From: Pseudomonadota bacterium
GTDB lineage: Bacteria; Bdellovibrionota_C; UBA2361; OMII01
Reading direction: 5' to 3'
Assembly: GCA_027486155.1 (NCBI GenBank)
Contig: JAIXPR010000007.1
Span: 1-5,150, forward strand
Length of the DNA: 5,150 bases
Shown: in pieces, positions 1 through 4,909 of the stretch
Position numbering within the stretch: position 1 is the first letter of the stretch
Layout of the letters: every line of letters begins with the position of its first letter
Translations under genes and position numbers: made by a program
The notes under the pieces: model-generated
Told to the model about the DNA's origin: nothing
Database searches by the model: none
What the model saw: only the letters and a program-made list of their open reading frames with translations

Positions 1-130
1 CGATCGGTTGCGTGAGGCGAAGGTCATTTGCGATGCGTAAGATTCCGGCGACCGAGGACGGTCGCCCTCCCGTGTGGCGATGAATGGGAGGGCGGTCGTT
101 CCCCCGTCGCTTCGCTATGGGGGACAAGCC
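1..130. repeat. Palindromic repeat, copy 1 (left-truncated, carries a 28-bp extra hairpin)
   Basis: First copy of a GC-rich intergenic repeat, cut by the left window edge. Over 93 aligned bases (7-99 against 144-236) it differs from copy 2 at one base (A80 versus G217). Three nested or overlapping hairpins are visible. GGCGACC (47-53) pairs with GGTCGCC (60-66). A longer arm at 57-71 pairs with 86-100, with a perfect core GCCCTCCC/GGGAGGGC and a few G-T wobbles. GGCGGTCG (91-98) pairs with CGACCGCC at 131-138, the start of copy 2. Where copy 2 has a 4-base loop (236-239), this copy has 32 bases (99-130) containing a second stem, CCCCC (101-105) with GGGGG (119-123). No reading frame is conserved because the period is not a multiple of three. 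It resembles REP/BIME-type extragenic palindromes in style; I do not recognise the family. Confidence 0.85.
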
Positions 131-239
131 CGACCGCCGAGTGGTTGCGTGAGGCGAAGGTCATTTGCGATGCGTAAGATTCCGGCGACCGAGGACGGTC
201 GCCCTCCCGTGTGGCGGTGAATGGGAGGGCGGTCGTCCC
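131..239. repeat. Palindromic repeat, copy 2 (complete 109-bp unit)
   Basis: The only complete unit, which defines the 109-bp period (131 to 240). It contains the hairpin GGCGACC/GGTCGCC (184-190 and 197-203), the 15-bp imperfect stem 194-208 with 223-237 (14-base loop), and an 8-bp perfect stem GGCGGTCG/CGACCGCC (228-235 and 240-247) with the 4-base loop TCCC, which bridges into copy 3. Arms of neighbouring hairpins share bases, so not all stems can form at once. No T-run follows any stem on either strand, so a simple intrinsic terminator is not supported. Confidence 0.85.
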
Positions 240-299
240 CGACCGCCGAGTGGTTACGTGCGGCGAAGGTCAGGTGCGAAGCGCAAGATTCCGGCGACC
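240..299. repeat. Palindromic repeat, copy 3 (incomplete, abuts argS)
   Basis: Sixty bases matching 131-190 of copy 2 with six substitutions, so it is older or more diverged than copies 1 and 2. It stops after GGCGACC (293-299), the left arm of a hairpin whose right arm is missing. The next base, 300, belongs to the argS stop codon. In the argS transcript this copy is therefore the first sequence after translation ends, and the array forms the first ~300 bases of the 3' untranslated region if transcription continues. Confidence 0.8.
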
Positions 300-2456
300 C
301 TACATCCTCTCCACAGTCTCAATACCCAACATCGAGAGCCCGTGCTGAATCACGAGACCGGTCGCGCACACCAATGCGACGCGTGCGCGTTGAAGTTCCG
401 GAGTCTCGGCGCGTAGTACCGAGCAGTTCTGATACATTCGGCTAAAGCGCTTCGCCAAATCGTACACATACGCGCACACCATGTGCGGGCTGTATCGCTC
501 ACACGCCGACTCAAGCACCGTGTGGTACTCGTTGATCAATCGCAGAACATCGATCTCAGTCTCATCGCTCAGCAGATCCCACTGCACGTTGTCGAGATCA
601 AGCTTCTCGATACCGAGCTCACGCAATATCGATCGTGTCCGCGCGTAGGCGTACATCATGTACGGCCCCGTGTTGCCGGTCTTCGAGGTCCACGCCTCCA
701 TGTCGAAGACAACGAGTGAGTTGTTGTCCACGTTGAGCATCCCGTACCGCATCGTCGCGAGCGCGATACGACGAGCCGCCTCATGACGCTCCGCGTCGGG
801 CCACTCGCCGATGTACTTGTCGAGGAACTCGGAGTTGATCTTACTGAGGAGCCGCTCCTTGAGCGCCGACATCAGGATCACCGTTCCCTTGCGGCTACTC
901 ATCTTACCTTCAGGGGTCACAACCTGCGCATAGGAGCAGTGGAAGCACTTCTTCACCTGCTCGTACCCCATCAGCTCAAGGCACCTAAACACCTGCTGAA
1001 AGTGAAGAGTCTGCGCCGCGTCTACGACGTACACTGAGCGGTCAACCTTAAACTCCTCAAACTTTCGCTGCGCGAGCGCGAGGTCTCTCGTCGCGTACAA
1101 CGCCGTACCATCTCGCTTAATTAAGACGCAGAATCCGAGACCATCCTTCGAGAGATCGGCACCAACGGCTCCTTGCGACTCAACGAACACACCCTTATTC
1201 TGGAACTCCCGAACGAGCTCCTTGCTCGTCTCACCGTACTCAGACTCGTAGAAGAAGTGATCAAAGGAGCAGTTCAACCACGCGAAGGTCTCCTTCAACT
1301 CATCGATCGACCATTGCCTGGTCTTCACCCAGAAATCCTTCATCTCAGGGTCCTGAGACTCAAGCTTCTGGAGCACCGCCGAGACCTCTCCGTTCCACTT
1401 CTGTAACGTTGGAAGGATACGCTGACCCTCTGGAAGGGTGCCTGGAATCTTGTAGATCTCAATCAAGTCGATACCGATGCCATCCTTGTTGAGCTGCAAC
1501 AACTCAGCCGGAACCTCAACGTTGAATACGGTCTTACCCTCCCCTACTCCGAGTTCATCCTCGGCGAGCATGAGTCCAACGCTCTGCACACCTTTTCGGT
1601 CAGCGGCGGTTATCTGTCGAGAACCGAGCGTCACACCCGGAGCGGCGTACGCAACGATCCACCCCGGTTGCACACCACCGGCGGTCTTTTTCTGAGAAAC
1701 AACGTGAATGGCGCCATCCGCGGTCGTAAGCGTTACCACGAACCACTCACTCTCCGTTGGATGGGTCTCAACCTTCTCAACGCGAGCGGTCTTAACACCC
1801 TTAATCTCACATCGAGAGTACGTCCCGATATCGAGCTGTGAGGTCGCTTTAACGTACGCCTCTCCCAAGAACTCCAAGCGATTGGTCTCGGGCATCTTGT
1901 TCTCGGGGTGATTGAGGATGTACCAGATGCACTTTGCTACGTGCGTTCCCTCGTCGCCGAGGTAATTCACCGGGAGGGTGTTAAAGCCGTTCCACGTGAA
2001 TAATCGCACGATTGAGTCACCGAGCGAGGCGTTGCGGATATGGCCGACGTGAAACGACTTGTGCGTGTTGACGTTACCGTACTCCACCATGACTCGATCC
2101 TGCTTGGCGGGGCGGGTCTTCAGGAACTCACCGTTCACGATTGCGGGAACGAGCGCCGCGGCGAGCGACGCTTTGTTTAGGATGAAGTTAATGTATGGGC
2201 CGATGGCGACGGCCTTCTGGATCTCCTTCTCACCATCCAGGAGCTCGTTCAACTTCGCTACGAGGTCAGCGGCGATAGCGGGCGGTGCTTTTTTCAAGGC
2301 GCGGGCTAATTGGAAGCACGGGAACGCGATATCTCCGTGGCTTGAATCCTTCGGGGTCTCCAAAAGATTTTCGATGTCGGTCGCCGAAAGCGAAACACCC
2401 TCCATGCCACTAACAACCTGGGCGAGAACACGAGCTACCGTCGACTGACCGATCAT
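300..2456 (-). CDS. argS: Arginyl-tRNA synthetase with inserted tRNA-binding OB-fold domain
   Basis: Cytoplasmic class I enzyme that charges tRNA-Arg with arginine using ATP. The 718 residues read in family order: N-terminal ArgRS additional domain (about 3-95, with SSHGDIAFPCFQLA at 38-51), class I catalytic core with HIGH motif HVGH (136-139) followed by IRNASLGDS, canonical KMSSRKG (518-524), and the C-terminal DALR anticodon-binding domain (about 597-718, from NTGPYMMYAYAR to GIETVERM). Bacterial ArgRS is usually about 550-580 residues. The excess is one block at about 205-350 that resembles the PheT N-terminal tRNA-binding domain (separate entry). The core is intact on both sides, so activity is expected. 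The ATG start is chosen because GGAG (2462-2465) sits five bases upstream and the N-terminal domain begins there. It lies 12 bases after rfbA, so cotranscription is likely. Identity is very secure; the role of the insert is inference. Confidence 0.97.
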   Translation of the reverse strand: MIGQSTVARVLAQVVSGMEGVSLSATDIENLLETPKDSSHGDIAFPCFQLARALKKAPPAIAADLVAKLNELLDGEKEIQKAVAIGPYINFILNKASLAAALVPAIVNGEFLKTRPAKQDRVMVEYGNVNTHKSFHVGHIRNASLGDSIVRLFTWNGFNTLPVNYLGDEGTHVAKCIWYILNHPENKMPETNRLEFLGEAYVKATSQLDIGTYSRCEIKGVKTARVEKVETHPTESEWFVVTLTTADGAIHVVSQKKTAGGVQPGWIVAYAAPGVTLGSRQITAADRKGVQSVGLMLAEDELGVGEGKTVFNVEVPAELLQLNKDGIGIDLIEIYKIPGTLPEGQRILPTLQKWNGEVSAVLQKLESQDPEMKDFWVKTRQWSIDELKETFAWLNCSFDHFFYESEYGETSKELVREFQNKGVFVESQGAVGADLSKDGLGFCVLIKRDGTALYATRDLALAQRKFEEFKVDRSVYVVDAAQTLHFQQVFRCLELMGYEQVKKCFHCSYAQVVTPEGKMSSRKGTVILMSALKERLLSKINSEFLDKYIGEWPDAERHEAARRIALATMRYGMLNVDNNSLVVFDMEAWTSKTGNTGPYMMYAYARTRSILRELGIEKLDLDNVQWDLLSDETEIDVLRLINEYHTVLESACERYSPHMVCAYVYDLAKRFSRMYQNCSVLRAETPELQRARVALVCATGLVIQHGLSMLGIETVERM
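1503..1808 (-). other. Inserted EMAPII/PheT-like tRNA-binding OB-fold domain within ArgRS
   Basis: Residues about 217-318 of ArgRS do not belong to any usual ArgRS domain. They show the successive signatures of the tRNA-binding OB fold found at the N-terminus of the PheRS beta subunit and in EMAPII/Trbp111 proteins. There is a first strand ending in an HP turn (VKTARVEKVETHP, 221-233), a middle strand IHVVSQ (250-255), then VAYAAPGVTLGSRQI (268-282), and the characteristic KGVQSVGLMLAEDELGVGE (288-306), equivalent to the RGVES-GM-CSEKELGLGE pattern of PheT. The usual ADKL after HP is replaced by ESEW. Linkers at about 205-216 and 319-350 complete a roughly 145-residue insertion (about 1407-1844). 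The flanks resume ArgRS sequence at FLGEAYVKA and LQKWNGEV. Codon and base composition look like the rest of argS, suggesting an old acquisition. Fold assignment is by motif recall, not by a profile search. Confidence 0.85.
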
Positions 2457-2461
2457 ACTAT

Positions 2462-2465
2462 CTCC
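2462..2465 (-). promoter_or_regulatory. Ribosome-binding site of argS in the rfbA-argS gap
   Basis: On the minus strand GGAG lies five bases before the argS ATG, inside the 12-base gap after the rfbA stop. No room remains for a promoter of normal size in the gap, so argS is probably read from the rfbA transcript or from a promoter within rfbA. Confidence 0.7.
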
Positions 2466-2468
2466 AAA

Positions 2469-3353
2469 CTACTTTCCGGCTTTTCGCTCCTGAAGGAGCA
2501 GATTGTGCAGGTATTGTCCGTACGAACTCTTCTTTTGCCCCTCGATGATCTTCTCGAGCTGCGCTGTGGTGATGAACCCCATCGAGTAGGCGATCTCCTC
2601 AATACAGGCCACCATCAAGCCTTGTCGCTCTTGGAGCGTTTGTATGAAGTTGCACGCCTGCAGCAGGGACTCGTGCGTTCCGGTATCAAGCCACGCCATG
2701 CCACGTCCCAGAATCTCTACGTTGAGCTTCTTATTCGCGAGGTAGGTCGCATTCACATCGGTAATCTCAAGCTCTCCACGAGGAGAGGGCTTGAGGTTTG
2801 TCGCGATATCCAGGACATCATTGTCGTAAAAGTAGAGTCCGGTTACCGCGTACGGGGATTTCGGGTTCGTTGGCTTCTCAACGAGGCTCACAGCTTGCCC
2901 CTCGGCGTCAAACTCGACAACGCCGTACCGTTCCGGGTCTCGAACTCGGTACCCGAAGACCGTAGCTCCATCCGTCCGAGCGGCCGCCTTACGAAGGGCG
3001 TCAGGAAAACCGCCGCCAAAGAAGATATTGTCTCCAAGAGCGAGCGCTACAGAATCTTTTCCGACGAACTCACGACCGATGATGAACGCTTGCGCGAGAC
3101 CATCCGGGCTTGGCTGTTCAGCGTACTGGAATGAGACCCCCCATTGAGAACCATCACCGAGCAGACGCTGGAAACCGGGTAGATCGTATGGAGTAGAGAT
3201 AATGAGGATCTCGCGAATGCCCGCGAGAAGGAGGGTCGACAACGGGTAGTACACCATCGGCTTGTCGTAAATCGGCAGGAGCTGCTTGCTCACGGCAAGC
3301 GTTACGGGATGGAGGCGAGTTCCGGACCCACCCGCTAAGATAATACCCTTCAT
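2469..3353 (-). CDS. rfbA: Glucose-1-phosphate thymidylyltransferase (dTDP-glucose synthase)
   Basis: Cytoplasmic nucleotidyltransferase that joins dTTP and glucose-1-phosphate to give dTDP-glucose and pyrophosphate, the first step to dTDP-L-rhamnose and other dTDP-sugars for surface polysaccharide. All 294 residues match the short RmlA/RfbA form. The nucleotide-binding loop GGSGTRLHPVT is at 8-18, with K23 in the following SKQLLPIYDKP segment. LGDN (106-109) carries metal ligand D108. VEKP is at 158-161, GELEITDVN at 193-201, and WLDTGTH (221-227) carries the second metal aspartate D223. The C-terminus has the helical segment found in the allosterically regulated enzymes. No catalytic residue is missing. 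The ATG has GAGG seven bases upstream (3361-3364). The usual partners rfbB, rfbC and rfbD are not in the window; instead argS follows directly. Function is secure; which sugar is made downstream cannot be told. Confidence 0.97.
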   Translation of the reverse strand: MKGIILAGGSGTRLHPVTLAVSKQLLPIYDKPMVYYPLSTLLLAGIREILIISTPYDLPGFQRLLGDGSQWGVSFQYAEQPSPDGLAQAFIIGREFVGKDSVALALGDNIFFGGGFPDALRKAAARTDGATVFGYRVRDPERYGVVEFDAEGQAVSLVEKPTNPKSPYAVTGLYFYDNDVLDIATNLKPSPRGELEITDVNATYLANKKLNVEILGRGMAWLDTGTHESLLQACNFIQTLQERQGLMVACIEEIAYSMGFITTAQLEKIIEGQKKSSYGQYLHNLLLQERKAGK

Positions 3354-3360
3354 GCGTCGA

Positions 3361-3364
3361 CCTC
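3361..3364 (-). promoter_or_regulatory. Ribosome-binding site of rfbA
   Basis: GAGG on the minus strand, seven bases before the ATG. Together with the conserved MKGIILAGGSGTR N-terminus it fixes the rfbA start. Confidence 0.7.
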
Positions 3365-3475
3365 TTGGGAAAAAGAACGGCCCCTGCCCCGAACCCTATG
3401 GCGTCGTGACCGAGCCTCCCTACCCTAGCAGGATCGACAGGCTTTTTCACCATATCGGACCGTTCAAAGCTGCGT

Positions 3476-3504
3476 CCTATAGAGCCGTTAGTTCACGCTG
3501 TAGA
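3476..3504 (-). promoter_or_regulatory. Weak sigma70-like promoter candidate for rfbA-argS
   Basis: On the minus strand TCTACA (3499-3504) and TATAGG (3476-3481) are separated by 17 bases, each matching 4 of 6 consensus positions. Initiation would fall near 3468-3470 and leave a 5' leader of about 115 bases before rfbA. It lies immediately downstream of the period-9 repeat, the position expected for an activator site. Such matches are common by chance, so this is only a candidate. Confidence 0.25.
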
Positions 3505-3507
3505 TCC

Positions 3508-3534
3508 TTTGCGTACTTTGCGTCATTTGTGGTC
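3508..3534. repeat. Period-9 direct repeat (TTTGCGTAC / TTTGCGTCA / TTTGTGGTC)
   Basis: Two perfect TTTGCGT heptamers (3508-3514 and 3517-3523) spaced nine bases apart, followed by a degenerate third TTTG-start unit at 3526. Direct repeats at near-helical spacing in a divergent promoter region are typical of sites for dimeric or tandem response regulators; the regulator is unknown. Three short units could also be chance. Confidence 0.4.
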
Positions 3535-3568
3535 AAAATTGATGTTCCCATGCCGCGTCCCAGTTTCG

Positions 3569-3593
3569 AAAAAAGCAGGCATTTCCACCTGCT
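3569..3593 (-). terminator. Intrinsic terminator-like hairpin on the minus strand
   Basis: Read on the minus strand: AGCAGG (3588-3593), an 8-base loop, CCTGCT (3574-3579), then a T-run ending at 3569 (six Ts counting the last stem base). This is the stem-plus-U-tract layout of a Rho-independent terminator, with a short six-pair stem of four G-C pairs. The plus strand has no T-run after the stem, so it acts one way if at all. No minus-strand gene lies directly upstream of it: dacB, to the right, is on the plus strand. It could stop antisense transcription coming out of dacB, end an unseen small RNA, or act as an attenuator in a long rfbA leader. Confidence 0.5.
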
Positions 3594-3610
3594 ACCCCCT
3601 CGAAATCCTT

Positions 3611-3636
3611 TCTCACCGCCCGAGTTTGTGGTGAGA
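3611..3636 (+). promoter_or_regulatory. Inverted repeat enclosing the dacB ribosome-binding site
   Basis: TCTCACC (3611-3617) and GGTGAGA (3630-3636) are perfect 7-base complements around a 12-base loop. The 3' arm contains GGTGAG (3630-3635), the best Shine-Dalgarno-like match, eight bases before the dacB ATG. In mRNA the hairpin would hide the ribosome-binding site; in DNA it could instead be a repressor operator. Confidence 0.5.
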
Positions 3637-3643
3637 TCGCGGG

Positions 3644-4855
3644 ATGAGATCGTTTCGCGCCGTCGCAGCCCCCCTTATCCTCACCCTTACCCTTGGCATC
3701 ACGAACCAAAGCTACGCTCTCGATCTCAAGGCGCTCCTCAAGAATGGAGGTACCCGGGTGGAGCGGGAGGACGGAACCCCACTCATTCAGTACCGAGACA
3801 CCGAGCCGTTTGTACCTGCCTCGATTCTCAAAGTAGCGACAACCTTCTGCGCGCTTGAAGCCCTGGGAAGGGACTTCCGATTCACCACCACTTTCTACCG
3901 AGGCCCCGGAAACACCCTCTACGTTCAGGGCTCCGGAGACCCATCACTTGTGTCTGAGGAGCTGAACTCGATCGCGCAGAAGCTCGCGGTCCTCATGCCC
4001 CGCATCAACACGATCGTGATCGATCCCTCCCTCTTTAGCCCGGAGATCGATATCGATGGGAGCTCCGCGAGCCTCAATCCGTACGACTCAAAAGTAGCGG
4101 CGTTCGTCGGCAACTTCAGTAGCGCCGCGCTTACGCGACGTAAAGATGGCACGGTGGTGAGCGCTGAGCCGCAGACTCCGCTGACGCCACTCTCTCGCCA
4201 GGCAGGCTTGAAGCTTGGACGTGGCGCCTCCGAGCGAATTAACCTCGGACACACCTGGCAGGTGGGGACACAGTATGGCGGACAGCTCTTGGCTGAGTTC
4301 CTTAAACGGGCTGGAGCATCAGGGACGTTACAGGTATCGATCGGCAAGGTCCCCGCTGACGCCACAAAGATCTATGACCATCGCTCCTCAAAAGACCTCA
4401 GCGAGATCTCTCAAGGGCTACTCAAATACTCAACCAACTTCACCGCGAATCAGCTGTTCCTCACGCTCGGCATCAAAAAGTACGGAGCTCCAGCAACCGT
4501 TGAGAAAGGACAACGAGCCATGGCCGCGTGTCTTGAGAAAAAAGTTGGATGGAGCGATTTTCACGTCGAGGAGGGCTCAGGGCTCTCACGAAGAAACCGC
4601 GTAACTCCCACGCAGATGACACAACTGCTCAAAAGTTTTGAACCGTACAAAGATCTCCTCAACGTCGAGGACGACTTCACGGCGAAGACCGGGAGCCTGC
4701 GGGGCGTGAACACCTTAGCCGGCTACTTTTACCTCTCACCCTCCGAGCCCGTGCGATTCGCGATCCTTGTGAACAGTAACGTGGAGCACTCCCACAAGTA
4801 CAAGGTCGCCCGTGCGTTACGCGACTACCTGCTTGAGAATCAAGCTCGCCCGTAA
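3644..4855 (+). CDS. dacB: D-alanyl-D-alanine carboxypeptidase/endopeptidase, PBP4 family (peptidase S13)
   Basis: Exported penicillin-binding protein that trims the terminal D-Ala of peptidoglycan peptides and, in studied homologues, cleaves D-Ala-meso-DAP cross-links. It has 403 residues. Residues 1-25 form a Sec signal peptide: MRSFR, a hydrophobic stretch to about residue 19, and a probable cut after SYA (25). All class C catalytic motifs are present: SILK (S60 nucleophile, K63), STN (263-265) and KTG (348-350). Family landmarks GSGDP (96-100) and GSGLSRRNRVTP (311-322) support S13 rather than S11 proteases. It is shorter than E. coli PBP4 (about 477), with less sequence between the first and second motifs, so the accessory domains are reduced but present. 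The ATG is chosen because it gives a complete signal peptide. It diverges from rfbA and converges on the TerC-family gene. No C-terminal membrane anchor is seen, so it is probably periplasmic and soluble or loosely attached. Confidence 0.95.
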   Translation: MRSFRAVAAPLILTLTLGITNQSYALDLKALLKNGGTRVEREDGTPLIQYRDTEPFVPASILKVATTFCALEALGRDFRFTTTFYRGPGNTLYVQGSGDPSLVSEELNSIAQKLAVLMPRINTIVIDPSLFSPEIDIDGSSASLNPYDSKVAAFVGNFSSAALTRRKDGTVVSAEPQTPLTPLSRQAGLKLGRGASERINLGHTWQVGTQYGGQLLAEFLKRAGASGTLQVSIGKVPADATKIYDHRSSKDLSEISQGLLKYSTNFTANQLFLTLGIKKYGAPATVEKGQRAMAACLEKKVGWSDFHVEEGSGLSRRNRVTPTQMTQLLKSFEPYKDLLNVEDDFTAKTGSLRGVNTLAGYFYLSPSEPVRFAILVNSNVEHSHKYKVARALRDYLLENQARP

Positions 4856-4864
4856 GCAGAAGAA

Positions 4865-4892
4865 GCAAAACCCCGCTATCGCGTGCTTTTGC
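4865..4892. terminator. Weak bidirectional terminator candidate between convergent genes
   Basis: GCAAAA (4865-4870) pairs with TTTTGC (4887-4892); inside the loop CGC (4874-4876) can pair with GCG (4881-4883) around TATC. It lies in the 54-base gap between the dacB stop and the stop of the TerC-family gene, where transcription from both sides must end. The stem is A-T rich and has no separate long U-tract, so the call rests mainly on position. Confidence 0.3.
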
Positions 4893-4909
4893 AATGTGGA
4901 GCCATCATT

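Larger units (their letters stand above)
3354..3643. other. Divergent intergenic region between rfbA and dacB
   Basis: About 290 bases with no credible gene. It must hold the start signals for rfbA (minus) and dacB (plus). Visible structure is listed separately: the rfbA ribosome-binding site, a weak promoter-like pair, a period-9 repeat, a minus-strand terminator-like hairpin and a hairpin over the dacB ribosome-binding site. Short open frames crossing it lack support. I could not identify a convincing promoter for dacB. Confidence 0.7.

Noticed and set aside
1..299. CRISPR array
   Set aside because: There are only three copies of a long ~109-bp unit in direct contact, with no short repeat alternating with unique spacers.
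165..445. Two overlapping plus-strand open frames (83 and 74 residues) across the repeats and the argS 3' end
   Set aside because: They read through repeats whose period is not a multiple of three and then antisense to conserved ArgRS codons; composition is Arg/Pro-rich as expected of spurious GC-rich frames, and no ribosome-binding site stands out.
300..2456. Reading the extra ArgRS length as a gene fusion or frameshift artefact
   Set aside because: The frame is continuous, the HIGH and KMSKS motifs and both terminal domains are intact, and the inserted segment has its own coherent domain signatures.
2505..3134. 209-residue plus-strand open frame opposite rfbA
   Set aside because: It lies wholly antisense to a fully conserved RmlA and has no recognisable domain; it is a shadow of the rfbA codon pattern.
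3154..3453. 99-residue minus-strand open frame starting upstream of rfbA
   Set aside because: It overlaps the first 200 bases of rfbA in another frame, has no good ribosome-binding site and resembles nothing I know.
3527..3583. Possible short leader peptide on the minus strand beginning MPAFFETG, overlapping the terminator-like hairpin
   Set aside because: It would be under 20 codons with no properly spaced ribosome-binding site and no run of regulatory codons, so a leader-peptide attenuator is not supported.
3286..3858. 190-residue plus-strand open frame spanning the intergenic region and the dacB signal peptide
   Set aside because: It overlaps both real genes out of frame, and its Pro/Arg/Ser-rich content looks non-coding.
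3925..4365. 146-residue minus-strand open frame opposite dacB
   Set aside because: It is antisense to the conserved S13 peptidase with no domain and no start signal.
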